This document shows positions 15,950 to 24,679 of a stretch of DNA of 30,117 nt, piece by piece; position 1 is the first letter of the stretch; each line of letters starts with the position of its first letter. The notes beneath the pieces are model-generated. The model was not told the origin of the DNA. It did not search any database and was given only the letters and a program-made list of their open reading frames with translations. Both the position numbers and the translations under genes were made by a program. The stretch spans positions 1 through 30,117 of the forward strand of contig JAWXUO010000023.1 in assembly GCA_044426355.1 (NCBI GenBank), read 5' to 3'. This DNA comes from CAYJLC01 sp044426355 (lineage in GTDB: Bacteria > Bacillota > Clostridia > Oscillospirales > Butyricicoccaceae).

Positions 15950-16890
15950 TTAAATATTGTGCTAAAAGGGTTGGAATGTCAGCTTGTATGATGATTTTTA
16001 TAATTATTATATTATTTAGCTTACTACAATTAATGCCTGGTTCACCTTTTAATAACGAGCGACTAACAGATGCACAAAGACTAATTATAGAAGAAAAATA
16101 CGGACTAAACGAGCCTGTTTTAGTTCAAATAGTTACATATGTAAAAAATATGATGACAGGTGATTTTGGTGTATCCTATGCTATTCAGCAAGATTATCCT
16201 ATAGCAGATATGATAGCTACAAAATATCCATTATCTGTTAGAATAGGTCTACAAGCCTATGTTGTCGGTGTATCTCTAGGACTGATTTTTGGTATAATTG
16301 CAGCATTAAACCATAATACTTGGATTGATACAGGTGCAACAGTTTTTTCTATGATTGGTGCAAGTATTCCATCACATGTTTTAGCTTTAGGTTTTGCGTA
16401 TTTTCTAGCGTATAAAATGGGCTGGTTTCCACTTATTTATTCGTCTAATCAACCTTTTTTATCAACAATTCTACCAAGTCTTGCTTTATCAATAGGCCCT
16501 ATGGCAACAACTGCAAGATTTGCAAGAAACGAAATGGTTGAAGTATTAAATTCTGAATATATGCTTCTTGCTCAAACAAAAGGTATTAGAAATCTTAGAA
16601 TTATAATCGTTCATGGCGTAAAAAACACTTTAGTTCCATTAATTACAACAATGGCACCGATACTTATGGGACTACTTACAGGGAGTACTGTTGCAGAACA
16701 AATTTTTGGTATTCCAGGAATAGGTTCATTGTTTATAAAAGCAATACAAACAAATGACTACAACGTTGTTGTATCAATAGCATTTTTATATAGCTCAATT
16801 TACGTAGGCTTAGTTTTAATGATTGATATACTTTATGGTTTAATAGACCCTCGTATAAGACTTTCAGGAGGTGGAAAAAATGGCAAATAG
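15946..16890 (+). CDS. oppB: Oligopeptide/dipeptide ABC transporter permease, OppB type
   Basis: This 314-residue inner-membrane permease has the OppB/DppB N-terminus (RVGMSACMMIFIIIILFSLLQLMPGSP). It also has the EAA-type coupling loop around NEMVEVLNSEYMLLAQTKGI, which contacts the ATPase, and a C-terminal end RIRLSGG typical of these permeases. RBS AAAGGAGG lies inside the preceding gene, and the start overlaps its stop by 4 bp. It forms a heterodimer with the next gene product. Gene order B-C-D-F-A, with the binding protein last, is less common than A first. Confidence 0.93.
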   Translation: MIKYCAKRVGMSACMMIFIIIILFSLLQLMPGSPFNNERLTDAQRLIIEEKYGLNEPVLVQIVTYVKNMMTGDFGVSYAIQQDYPIADMIATKYPLSVRIGLQAYVVGVSLGLIFGIIAALNHNTWIDTGATVFSMIGASIPSHVLALGFAYFLAYKMGWFPLIYSSNQPFLSTILPSLALSIGPMATTARFARNEMVEVLNSEYMLLAQTKGIRNLRIIIVHGVKNTLVPLITTMAPILMGLLTGSTVAEQIFGIPGIGSLFIKAIQTNDYNVVVSIAFLYSSIYVGLVLMIDILYGLIDPRIRLSGGGKNGK

Positions 16891-17869
16891 TAGTTTTGCT
16901 TTTGCAAATAACAACGTAGTATACGTTGACGAAGAAATTTCAGCACCATCTTCATTTAAAGAAACACTTTATATATTTTGTAAAAATAAAGGTGCAGTTT
17001 TTGGTATAATCTTTTTAATGATAATGGGTATTTTAGCAATTTTTGGTCCTAACTTTAATGAATATACTTACGAGTTTCAACAAATTACAAAACAGAATTT
17101 ACCACCTCGTATTCCTATTTTAGAAAATTTCGGAATTTTTGATGGAACAACAAAAGGTGTTAATATGTACGAACTAAAAGGCTTTGAAGATGACTATTTT
17201 TGGTTTGGTACAGATTCTTTAGGCAGAGATTTATTTACAAGATTTTGCCAAGGAACAAGAATTTCACTTATAGTAGGTATAGCAAGTGCTATTATTGATA
17301 TTTTAATCGGTGTAAGCTATGGATTAATCTCAGGTTACTATGGTGGAAAAGTAGATATGTTAATGCAACGTGTTACAGAGGTAATAAGTGGTATTCCAAC
17401 ATTAGTTATAGTTTCTCTTTTGGTTGTAGTTTTAGAACCAGGTTTAACATCTATAATAGTTGCAATGTCAATTTCTGGGTGGATTCCAATGAGCCGTTTG
17501 GTTCGTGCAAATACTTTAAGACTTAAAACAACAGAACATATTATGGCGTCTAAAACTTTAGGAACAAACACTTTTAATATTTTATTTCGTGAAATGTTTC
17601 CAAATGTTATAAGTTCAGTTATAATCATGGCTATGTTATCAATCCCAAGTGCTATTTTTATGGAATCTTTCCTATCTTTTATAGGTTTAGGTATTCCAGC
17701 ACCACAAGCATCTTTAGGAAGTCTTATAAATGATGGTTATAACAGTATGCTTATGTATCCATATCAACTTATGTATCCTGCTGTGTTATTTTCAGTTCTT
17801 ATTATATCGCTAAATCTAGTTGGCGATGGTTTACGTGATGCACTAGATCCAAAACAAAAACGAGTTTAG
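16880..17869 (+). CDS. oppC: Oligopeptide/dipeptide ABC transporter permease, OppC type
   Basis: I place the start at ATG 16880, seven bases after AGGAGG (16867-16872). The upstream in-frame GTG at 16871 is part of that RBS. The gene overlaps oppB by 11 bp. The 329-residue permease has the long N-terminal extracytoplasmic part of OppC proteins, then FGTDSLGRDLFTR, the conserved OppC/DppC signature. Five further helices follow, with a coupling loop near EHIMASKTLGTN and the C-terminal LNLVGDGLRDALDP motif. It pairs with OppB to form the translocation channel. Confidence 0.93.
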   Translation: MANSSFAFANNNVVYVDEEISAPSSFKETLYIFCKNKGAVFGIIFLMIMGILAIFGPNFNEYTYEFQQITKQNLPPRIPILENFGIFDGTTKGVNMYELKGFEDDYFWFGTDSLGRDLFTRFCQGTRISLIVGIASAIIDILIGVSYGLISGYYGGKVDMLMQRVTEVISGIPTLVIVSLLVVVLEPGLTSIIVAMSISGWIPMSRLVRANTLRLKTTEHIMASKTLGTNTFNILFREMFPNVISSVIIMAMLSIPSAIFMESFLSFIGLGIPAPQASLGSLINDGYNSMLMYPYQLMYPAVLFSVLIISLNLVGDGLRDALDPKQKRV

Positions 17870-17880
17870 GAGGTTTTATT

Positions 17881-18939
17881 ATGGCAGATAAAATTTTAGA
17901 AATACAAAATTTAACAATGTCTTTTAAGACATCAAGAGGTAACTTAAAAGCTATTCGAGGTGTAAATTTATCTTTAGAAAGAGGTAAAACGATAGCAGTT
18001 GTTGGCGAATCTGGTAGTGGTAAATCTGTAACAGTTAAAGCTGTTATGGGTATGCTTAGTGCAAATCAAAGTGTAAATACTGGTAAAATTTTATATACAG
18101 AAAAAGGCAAAGAAACGGTAAATCTTTTAGACTATAGCAAAAATCAAATTATGAGTGAATATAGTGGCAAAAAAATCGCAATGGTTTTCCAAGACCCTAT
18201 GACAGCTCTAAACCCACTTCTAACAATAGGCACGCAAGTAACAGAGGGTATGATTCATCATTTTAAAATAAGCAAAAAAGAAGCTTTTGAAAAAGGTGAA
18301 AAACTACTAGAAGAAGTAGGTATTCCAAATCCCACTTTATGTATGAAAAATTATCCACACCAATTATCAGGTGGTATGCGTCAAAGAATCGTTATCGCTA
18401 TTGCTATAGCGTGTGACCCAGATATTTTAATATGCGACGAGCCGACAACAGCACTAGATGTTACGATACAAGCAAAAATTTTAGAACTTATTACAAGTTT
18501 GCAAAAAAAGAAAAATATTTCCGTAATTTATATTACACATGATTTAGGTGTTGTAGCAAAAGTTGCAGACTATGTAGCTGTTATGTATGCTGGTAAAATT
18601 GTAGAACAGGGAACGGTTGATGAAATTTATTTCAAACCACGTCACCCATACACATGGGGTCTGCTACTTTCTATGCCAGACCTTGACACAGATGACGAAA
18701 AACTATATACAATTCCTGGTAGCCCACCAAATCTTCTAAAGAAAATTAACGGAGATGCATTTGCTACAAGAAACAAATTCGCTTTAAATATCGACTTTGA
18801 AGAAGAGCCACCAGTATATAAGTTAACAGAAACGCACAGTGTTTCATCTTGGCTAGAAGCATCAGAAGCACCAATTTCAAATATGCCAATAGAACTTCAA
18901 AAAAGAATAGAAAGAATGGAGGGAGCTTATGTCGAGTAA
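17881..18939 (+). CDS. oppD: Oligopeptide ABC transporter ATP-binding protein, OppD type
   Basis: The 352-residue ATPase has Walker A GESGSGKS (42-49), Q-loop FQDPMTALNP, signature LSGGMRQR, Walker B ILICDEPTTALD and a switch histidine in YITHDLG. The C-terminal extension carries the oligopeptide-transporter domain (RHPYTWGLLLSMP, then IPGSPPNL). The usual cysteines of the [4Fe-4S]-binding extension found in some OppD/DppD proteins are not present. RBS AGGAGG is six nt before the ATG. Energy coupling for peptide or related substrate import with OppF. Confidence 0.93.
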   Translation: MADKILEIQNLTMSFKTSRGNLKAIRGVNLSLERGKTIAVVGESGSGKSVTVKAVMGMLSANQSVNTGKILYTEKGKETVNLLDYSKNQIMSEYSGKKIAMVFQDPMTALNPLLTIGTQVTEGMIHHFKISKKEAFEKGEKLLEEVGIPNPTLCMKNYPHQLSGGMRQRIVIAIAIACDPDILICDEPTTALDVTIQAKILELITSLQKKKNISVIYITHDLGVVAKVADYVAVMYAGKIVEQGTVDEIYFKPRHPYTWGLLLSMPDLDTDDEKLYTIPGSPPNLLKKINGDAFATRNKFALNIDFEEEPPVYKLTETHSVSSWLEASEAPISNMPIELQKRIERMEGAYVE

Positions 18940-19852
18940 TACCGTTTTAGAAGTAAAAAACTTAAAACAGCATTTTAAAATAGATTCAAAAACAACTGTA
19001 AAAGCAGTTGACGGAGTTAGTTTTAAGATAGAAAGAGGAACAACTTTTGGTTTAGTTGGCGAATCTGGTAGTGGTAAATCTACAATAGGTCGTTCTATTA
19101 TCGGTCTATATGACATTACAGACGGTTCTGTCGAAATCGAAGGAAAAGTAGTTTCTGGCAAAAAAACAAAAGAAGTAAAAGACTACACAACACAAAAAAT
19201 GCAAATGATTTTCCAAGACCCTATGGCAAGTCTAAACCCTCGTAAAAAAGTTATAGATATAGTTGCCGAAGGACTTGACGCAAACGGTTTATATAAAAAT
19301 CGTGAAGAACGTGAGCAAAAAGTATATGATATTCTAAAAAGAATGGGGCTAAACCACGAGCAAGCAAACAGATACCCTCATATGTTTTCTGGTGGACAAA
19401 GACAAAGAATAGGGATAGCTCGAGCTGTTGTAATGCAACCTGATTTAATCATCGCAGATGAATGTATCTCAGCTTTAGACGTTTCAATTCAGGCTCAAGT
19501 TGTTAATATCATGAAAGAATTACAAGAAGAACAAGGGCTTACATATTTATTTATAGCACATGACCTTGCGATGGTAAAATATATTTCAGATTATATCGGT
19601 GTTATACATCTAGGGCATTTTGTCGAAATGGGGTCAACAGAAGAAATTTTTACAAATCCTGTTCACCCATACACAAAATCACTACTTTCTGCAATACCAG
19701 AACCAAACCCAAGAACAGAACCTCTAAAAAAATCGCTTTCTTATGACAAAAACGCAATGGGAGTTGATTATACTATAGGCAAACAACATTATTTAACCGA
19801 AACTCACATGGTTTTAGCAACAGATTTAGAGTTAGAAACATGGAATAAATAA
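18929..19852 (+). CDS. oppF: Oligopeptide ABC transporter ATP-binding protein, OppF type
   Basis: The 307-residue second ATPase has Walker A GESGSGKS (44-51), FQDPMASLNPRKK, signature FSGGQRQRIGIARA, Walker B LIIADECISALD (Cys where Pro is usual) and AHDLAMV. It ends in the Opp C-terminal domain (VHPYTKSLLSAIPEP). ATG 18929 overlaps the end of oppD by 11 bp, with GGAGGGA as RBS, a common coupling arrangement. It forms a heterodimer with OppD. Confidence 0.93.
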   Translation: MSSNTVLEVKNLKQHFKIDSKTTVKAVDGVSFKIERGTTFGLVGESGSGKSTIGRSIIGLYDITDGSVEIEGKVVSGKKTKEVKDYTTQKMQMIFQDPMASLNPRKKVIDIVAEGLDANGLYKNREEREQKVYDILKRMGLNHEQANRYPHMFSGGQRQRIGIARAVVMQPDLIIADECISALDVSIQAQVVNIMKELQEEQGLTYLFIAHDLAMVKYISDYIGVIHLGHFVEMGSTEEIFTNPVHPYTKSLLSAIPEPNPRTEPLKKSLSYDKNAMGVDYTIGKQHYLTETHMVLATDLELETWNK

Positions 19853-19869
19853 CCAAAAAGGAGAATATT

Positions 19870-21528
19870 ATGAAAAAATTAGCATTTTTAGTAGCAATGG
19901 CACTTTCAATGTCATTATTTACAGCTTGTGGCTCAGATAGTGGCACAACAGGTACTTCATCAGGTGGAGGAGGTACTGCTTCTAACGCAAATGGCGAGGT
20001 ACATTTAAACATTTCTTTAACCGAAGAATTTGTATCACCAGACCCTAATAAAAGTAATTCATCAATCTCGCTTACAACTTCAAGACACGTAAACATGGGA
20101 CTATATAAATTTGCAGAAAGTGGCGAACTTGTACTTGATTCAGCTCAAAGTGTTGAAATTTCAGAAGATGGAAGAATTTATACTTTTACTATGCGTGATG
20201 ACATTTTTTGGACAAATGGTACACCAGTTACAGCTTATGATTACGAATATAGCTTTAAACGTTTAGCAAATCCAGATAACGGCTTTGTATATGCTTGGAT
20301 GCTTTCAACTATCGGTATCGAAAATGCATATGAAGTATGTTATAACGGTGCTTCGCTAGATGACTTAGGTATCGAAGCTATAGACGAAAAAACTTTAGTT
20401 TTAACATTTAGTGCTGGTAAATCATATATCACAGAACTTTTAGCTTCTCAATCTTGTTTCTACGCAGTAAATCAAGAGTTTTGCGAAGAAATGGGCGATT
20501 TATTTATGACTGATATAGAACACTCTATATTCTGTGGACCATTTGTACTTAGCGAATGGGAAGTAGGTGGCACTACATTTAAAATTACAAAAAACCCAGA
20601 TTATTACGATGCAGATACTGTAACTTGTGATTCTATTAGCTACACTTTACTTCCAGACGCACAACAAAGAATTTTAGCTTGGGAAAATGGAACTTTAGAC
20701 GAAGCTGTTATAAAAGGTGATTTTTATCCTATGTATGCAGATGATGATGCATTATTTCCTATGAAATTTGCAGGTATGTTCTTTATCACATTTAACACAG
20801 AAGACGAATATTTCTCAAACGAAAATTTAAGACTTGCAGTATCAACAGCTATAAACAAAGAACCAATCGCTAATAATATCTTAATGGACGGCTCTGTTCC
20901 AGTAGACTTTATTATCCCTGCAAACTTTGCTCCAGATTCAAACGGTGTAACTTATCGTGAAAATGCTGGCGAACCAACTTATAACGAATATGACCCAGCT
21001 AAAGCTTTAGAATATTGGAATAAAGCAAAAGCAGAACTTGGTGTAGATACTATAACAGTAGACTTTTTATATCACGAAGATACTCAAATCGCATCAACAG
21101 CAGCATATATTCAATCTGAACTTCAAAACATATTACCAGGTTTAATTGTAAAACTAAGCGTTACTACATATAACCAACGTGTATCTGATATGAGTGCTGG
21201 TAATTATCAATTTGGTATTACAAGATGGTATGGCGACTATCAAGATGCATCAACTTTCCTTGATATGTGGATTGATGATTCTTCTCTAAATTACGGTAAT
21301 TTCTACGATAAAGAATACAACGATTTATATCAACTTGTAATCGGAGAATATGCTTTACAAGATGATTTACGTGTGCAAGCACAAGCAGAAATGGAAAAAA
21401 TCTTCTTAGAAGCAGGGGCAGTTTGTCCTCTTTATCAAACTTCTACACTATATCTAAGAACAACAGACTACGAATGGAATATTGCACCAAACAACTTTAC
21501 TCAGTATGCATATACAGATTTTAAATAA
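19870..21528 (+). CDS. oppA: Oligopeptide-binding lipoprotein, OppA type (SBP_bac_5)
   Basis: The 552-residue extracellular solute-binding protein has a lipoprotein signal peptide with lipobox LFTAC and lipidated C20. A Ser/Gly/Thr-rich linker follows, then the SBP_bac_5 fold (TFTMRDDIFWTNGTPVTAYDYEYSFKRL; later NLRLAVSTAINKEPI). It should capture peptides, or a related compound, outside the cell and deliver them to OppBC. The gene follows oppF by 17 nt with AAAGGAG as RBS, and the terminator at 21536 ends the operon. The ligand cannot be deduced from sequence. Confidence 0.93.
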   Translation: MKKLAFLVAMALSMSLFTACGSDSGTTGTSSGGGGTASNANGEVHLNISLTEEFVSPDPNKSNSSISLTTSRHVNMGLYKFAESGELVLDSAQSVEISEDGRIYTFTMRDDIFWTNGTPVTAYDYEYSFKRLANPDNGFVYAWMLSTIGIENAYEVCYNGASLDDLGIEAIDEKTLVLTFSAGKSYITELLASQSCFYAVNQEFCEEMGDLFMTDIEHSIFCGPFVLSEWEVGGTTFKITKNPDYYDADTVTCDSISYTLLPDAQQRILAWENGTLDEAVIKGDFYPMYADDDALFPMKFAGMFFITFNTEDEYFSNENLRLAVSTAINKEPIANNILMDGSVPVDFIIPANFAPDSNGVTYRENAGEPTYNEYDPAKALEYWNKAKAELGVDTITVDFLYHEDTQIASTAAYIQSELQNILPGLIVKLSVTTYNQRVSDMSAGNYQFGITRWYGDYQDASTFLDMWIDDSSLNYGNFYDKEYNDLYQLVIGEYALQDDLRVQAQAEMEKIFLEAGAVCPLYQTSTLYLRTTDYEWNIAPNNFTQYAYTDFK

Positions 21529-21535
21529 AGAATTT

Positions 21536-21563
21536 AAAGCCCAGTACTTAGGTATTGGGCTTT
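21536..21563 (+). terminator. Terminator of the dehydrogenase-opp operon
   Basis: AAAGCCCA (21536-21543) pairs with TGGGCTTT (21556-21563), with an inner TAC/GTA, followed by ATTATATATTTT. It lies 8 nt after the oppA stop codon. Confidence 0.85.
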
Positions 21564-21608
21564 ATTATATATTTTAGGAATATTAGAAAAATTTTTTAAT
21601 AAAATATC

Positions 21609-21637
21609 TTGATATTATTCCTTACAAGGTGTATAAT
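21609..21637 (+). promoter_or_regulatory. Promoter of the fic-hisC unit
   Basis: TTGATA (21609-21614), 17-nt spacer, TATAAT (21632-21637), then TAGGAGGTGA at 21651-21660 as the RBS. Confidence 0.8.
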
Positions 21638-21665
21638 AAAATTATTAATGTAGGAGGTGATTAAT

Positions 21666-22580
21666 TTGGATTATATAACAGTAAAAGAAGTTGCTGAAAA
21701 ATGGGGAATATCCGAACGTAGAGTTCGTGCGTTGTGTTCAAACGACCAAATTGTTGGTGCTAAAAAACAAGGTAAAATATATTTAATTCCAAAAGAAGCT
21801 AAAAAACCAAAAGATGGTAGACGAAAAGTTATTAATTCAAAATATATTGAAATTTTTGATAAAATAGACGAACTACTTAAATCTGTAAATGATAAAAGAC
21901 CATTTACTCAAAGAGAACTAGAAAAAATTAACGAAGAATTTTTAATAGATTTTACTTATAATTCAAACGCTATCGAAGGAAACACTTTAAATTTAAAAGA
22001 AACTGCTTTAGTTTTAGAAGGTTCGACAATAGATAGCAAACCTTTAAAAGACCATTTAAAAATTGCAGGTTATCGTGATGCGTTTTTATATGTAGACGAA
22101 ATTGCTAAAAGTTCTACAAAATTTGATGATAAAACAATAAACCAAGTTCACGCATTAGTTATAATGAGCAGACTAGATAATAAAATTAAATATCGTGATG
22201 TATCAGCCACTATAACAGGTACGTTTAAAGAGATGACTGAACCAAGTTTAATTGCAGATAGTATGAAAAAAATGCTAAAATCTAACGAAACACGCAAAAA
22301 AGGACTTCATGCAATAGAGCGAATTGTTTGGTTTCACCTAGCTTTCGAGGGTATCCACCCTTATGTTGATGGAAACGGCAGAACAGGCAGACTTTTAATG
22401 AATTTAGATTTAATGCAAAACGGTTATCCACCTATAAATATTAAAATTAAAGACAAAAAAAGATATTATAGTGCATTTGAAAAGTACTTAGAAAATGACG
22501 ACATAAACGATATGGTAACTTTAGTTTGCGAATGTATCGAAGAAAGATTAAACTATTATTTAAAAATACTAAACACATAA
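21666..22580 (+). CDS. Fic-family protein (putative AMP/NMP transferase) with N-terminal helix-turn-helix
   Basis: I choose TTG 21666 because the upstream GTG at 21657 lies inside the RBS TAGGAGGTGA. The 304-residue protein has an N-terminal MerR/excisionase-like helix-turn-helix (residues 3-42: ITVKEVAEKWGISERRVRAL), then the Fic core. The catalytic motif HPYVDGNGRTGR (231-242) matches HxFx(D/E)GNGRxxR with Tyr for Phe. The motif SNAIEG (100-105) matches the inhibitory [S/T]xxxE[G/N] helix located N-terminal to the Fic core. Such proteins transfer a nucleotide to a target protein and are held inactive by their own glutamate. No antitoxin gene is adjacent. The HTH suggests DNA binding or self-regulation. 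Confidence 0.9.
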   Translation: MDYITVKEVAEKWGISERRVRALCSNDQIVGAKKQGKIYLIPKEAKKPKDGRRKVINSKYIEIFDKIDELLKSVNDKRPFTQRELEKINEEFLIDFTYNSNAIEGNTLNLKETALVLEGSTIDSKPLKDHLKIAGYRDAFLYVDEIAKSSTKFDDKTINQVHALVIMSRLDNKIKYRDVSATITGTFKEMTEPSLIADSMKKMLKSNETRKKGLHAIERIVWFHLAFEGIHPYVDGNGRTGRLLMNLDLMQNGYPPINIKIKDKKRYYSAFEKYLENDDINDMVTLVCECIEERLNYYLKILNT

Positions 22581-22597
22581 GTATAAAATTTATACTT
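22579..22597. repeat. Perfect 19-nt inverted repeat between fic and hisC-like copy B
   Basis: AAGTATAAAATTTATACTT spans the 30-nt gap between the Fic stop codon and the next RBS. There is no real T-run, so it looks like a processing or operator hairpin rather than a terminator. Confidence 0.55.
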
Positions 22598-22610
22598 TTC
22601 AGGAGGAAAA

Positions 22611-23681
22611 ATGGACGCAAGAAAATTAGCAAGTAAAGCAATGCAAAAAAAAGCAACTGTAGCAAGAAAAGTTGTAAAACCAATGGATTTAACAAAAATT
22701 TCTGGAATGGGACTTAACGAAAATTCGATTGGAATGTCTATAAAAGCAAAAGAAGCTATTATTAAAGAACTAGAAAACGGACATCGTTACGGCGATTTTC
22801 AAGCTTATGAATTAAAAACAGCTATAGCAGAAGAGTTTAATTTAGACGCACTAAATATTCTTACATCAATGGGTTCTAGTCCTATAATTGGATTTATTGC
22901 AGAAACATTCTTAAACGAGGGCGACGAACTTATTACTTGTGTTCCAACGTTTAATGCTTTTAAAGATGCATGTCTAGAAAATCTTGCAACTCCAATTTTA
23001 GTAGAACTTACAAAAGATACAAAATTTGACCTTGATGGAATGATTTCAAAAATCACAGATAAAACTAAGGTAATCGTTGTTTGTAATCCAAATAATCCTA
23101 CAGCTACATATGTTGGCATAAACGAAATTGAAGAATTTATAAAAAAAGTACCTGACAATATCGTTGTTGTTTTCGACGAAGCATATATAGAATACGCTAC
23201 AGCAAAAGACTGTGTTAGTACTGTTGAGCTTATGAAAAATAACCCGGAAAAACCTATAATTGTTTTAAGAACTTTTTCAAAATTTTATGGACTAGCAGGT
23301 ATCCGTGCAGGTTATGCTTTAGCTCAAAAAGAAATTATAGACGAAATGGTAAAATGCTGTGGCACATGGAATTTATCTCGCCCTGCTCAAGTAGGGGCAG
23401 TATCTGCACTGCACGATAGAGAACATAGCGAATTTGTTTTACAAGAAATGCTAAAAGGTCGTGAATTTTTAGAAAAAGAACTAACAGCTTTAGGTTGCGA
23501 AGTTTTCGATTCGCAAACGAATTTCTTGTATTTTAATGCACATAAAGACTCTAAAGAAGTTTTTGATAAACTTTTATCTTTAGGAGTTCACACGAGTGGT
23601 GGACATAAATATAACAGAGTAACTGTAGCGACAATGCCTGAAAACGAATTTTTCATTAAGTGTATGAAAGAAATAATGTAA
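22611..23681 (+). CDS. HisC-like PLP aminotransferase (copy B, downstream of fic)
   Basis: The 356-residue paralogue of 14137-15219 has GLNEN, CNPNNPTAT (Ala where copy A has Gly), VFDEAYIEYATAKDCVS, TFSKFYGLAGIRAGY with the Schiff-base lysine K223, and the same C-terminal SGGHKYNRVTVATM. Length and motifs are intact, so it is an active enzyme rather than a remnant. It lies 30 nt after the Fic gene with AGGAGG before its ATG, and it is probably read from the fic promoter at 21609. The terminator follows at 23688. As with copy A, I would not call it histidine biosynthesis: the substrate region departs from HisC and no his genes are present. Confidence 0.87.
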   Translation: MDARKLASKAMQKKATVARKVVKPMDLTKISGMGLNENSIGMSIKAKEAIIKELENGHRYGDFQAYELKTAIAEEFNLDALNILTSMGSSPIIGFIAETFLNEGDELITCVPTFNAFKDACLENLATPILVELTKDTKFDLDGMISKITDKTKVIVVCNPNNPTATYVGINEIEEFIKKVPDNIVVVFDEAYIEYATAKDCVSTVELMKNNPEKPIIVLRTFSKFYGLAGIRAGYALAQKEIIDEMVKCCGTWNLSRPAQVGAVSALHDREHSEFVLQEMLKGREFLEKELTALGCEVFDSQTNFLYFNAHKDSKEVFDKLLSLGVHTSGGHKYNRVTVATMPENEFFIKCMKEIM

Positions 23682-23687
23682 ATAAAT

Positions 23688-23729
23688 TCTCCTAATTGAT
23701 AGATTATCTAACTTTTAGGAGATTTTTTT
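23688..23729 (+). terminator. Terminator after hisC-like copy B
   Basis: TCTCCTAA (23688-23695) pairs with TTAGGAGA (23715-23722) and is followed by seven T. It begins 7 nt after the stop codon. Confidence 0.85.
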
Positions 23730-23777
23730 ATTAAACATACTTTGTTTAATTTGTATATAATTATATCGTTATAAATA

Positions 23778-23804
23778 TTGACATTTGTTCATAATTGTTA
23801 TAAT
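23778..23804 (+). promoter_or_regulatory. Promoter of the alpha/beta hydrolase gene
   Basis: TTGACA (23778-23783) is followed by TATAAT at 23799-23804 (spacer 15) or TAATAT at 23801-23806 (spacer 17). The RBS GGGAGG lies at 23830. Confidence 0.65.
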
Positions 23805-23842
23805 ATATAATTATAAATAAAACTATTATGGGAGGATAAATT

Positions 23843-24574
23843 ATGGAAGTTACAAACAAACCAAAATTCCCAGCGAATTATGATGGGTTAGACATCGAAG
23901 AGGTTGCCTTTGCAGAGTTTGAAAATTGTTATGGTCAAAAACAAGAATACAAACTCGACATACTACGCAAGCAAAACGATAATGAACTTCGCCCTGTCGT
24001 TATTTTCGTGCATGGTGGAGGATTTATCCAACCACTAGACAAAAGACAAAACTACGTATCTCTAATATGTCGCCAAATTATAGAATATGGATATACCGTA
24101 ATATCTCCAGATTATCCTCTTTATAATGACAAAGAAGACCGTTTAAAAGATGATAGCAACGCTTTGACAAAACAGATACCTCATTCTATAAAAGCTGTTT
24201 ACGATTTTATTTTAAAAAATGCAGATAAATATAATTTTAATACAAGCAAAATTGCGATAATTGGTGGTAGTGCTGGTGCTACAACAGCGTATAACGCTAT
24301 AGCAACCTATAAAGAGTTGAAATTCACTTGTTTTGGTGCTTTGTGGGGCGTTCCTGCTATATTACCAGATATTTCGCATTTTCCACCAATTTTTTCAGTG
24401 CATGGAACGAATGACTCGTCTTATGTTCGTCAGGTTGATGTTACAGAAGCATTTTCTAAAGCACATATTTCGTGTACTCTAATTTCTGTAGGAGGTAGTG
24501 GACATTCTCCGATAGATAAAATGGCAGAATATGTACCACCACTTATTCATTTTTTAAATTATTATACGAAATAA
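23843..24574 (+). CDS. Alpha/beta hydrolase (carboxylesterase/BD-FAE type)
   Basis: The 243-residue hydrolase shows the oxyanion-hole motif FVHGGGF near residue 55, the nucleophile elbow GGSAGAT near 142 with the catalytic serine, and a C-terminal SGHSPID that can supply the catalytic histidine. These match the hormone-sensitive-lipase/esterase-lipase group. There is no signal peptide, so it acts in the cytoplasm on a small ester. It is transcribed alone, between its own promoter and the terminator at 24586, and gives no pathway context. Confidence 0.85.
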   Translation: MEVTNKPKFPANYDGLDIEEVAFAEFENCYGQKQEYKLDILRKQNDNELRPVVIFVHGGGFIQPLDKRQNYVSLICRQIIEYGYTVISPDYPLYNDKEDRLKDDSNALTKQIPHSIKAVYDFILKNADKYNFNTSKIAIIGGSAGATTAYNAIATYKELKFTCFGALWGVPAILPDISHFPPIFSVHGTNDSSYVRQVDVTEAFSKAHISCTLISVGGSGHSPIDKMAEYVPPLIHFLNYYTK

Positions 24575-24585
24575 ATTACATAATG

Positions 24586-24611
24586 CCACACTAATTTTTA
24601 GTGTGGTTTTT
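24586..24611 (+). terminator. Terminator of the alpha/beta hydrolase gene
   Basis: CCACACTAA (24586-24594) pairs with TTAGTGTGG (24598-24606), followed by five T. Confidence 0.85.
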
Positions 24612-24633
24612 ATATTAACAATTAAATCTATAA

Positions 24634-24662
24634 TTGACAAAAAAACTACAATATGGTATATT
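24634..24662 (+). promoter_or_regulatory. Promoter of the glycosyltransferase operon
   Basis: TTGACA (24634-24639), 17-nt spacer, TATATT (24657-24662). The expected transcript start near 24669 is about 240 nt before the ATG, an unusually long leader. Confidence 0.8.
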
Positions 24663-24679
24663 AAATACATAAATAAAGA

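Noticed and set aside
22579..22597. Terminator between fic and the aminotransferase gene
   Set aside because: The stem is A-T only apart from one G-C pair and lacks a proper T-run; an RBS follows within four bases.
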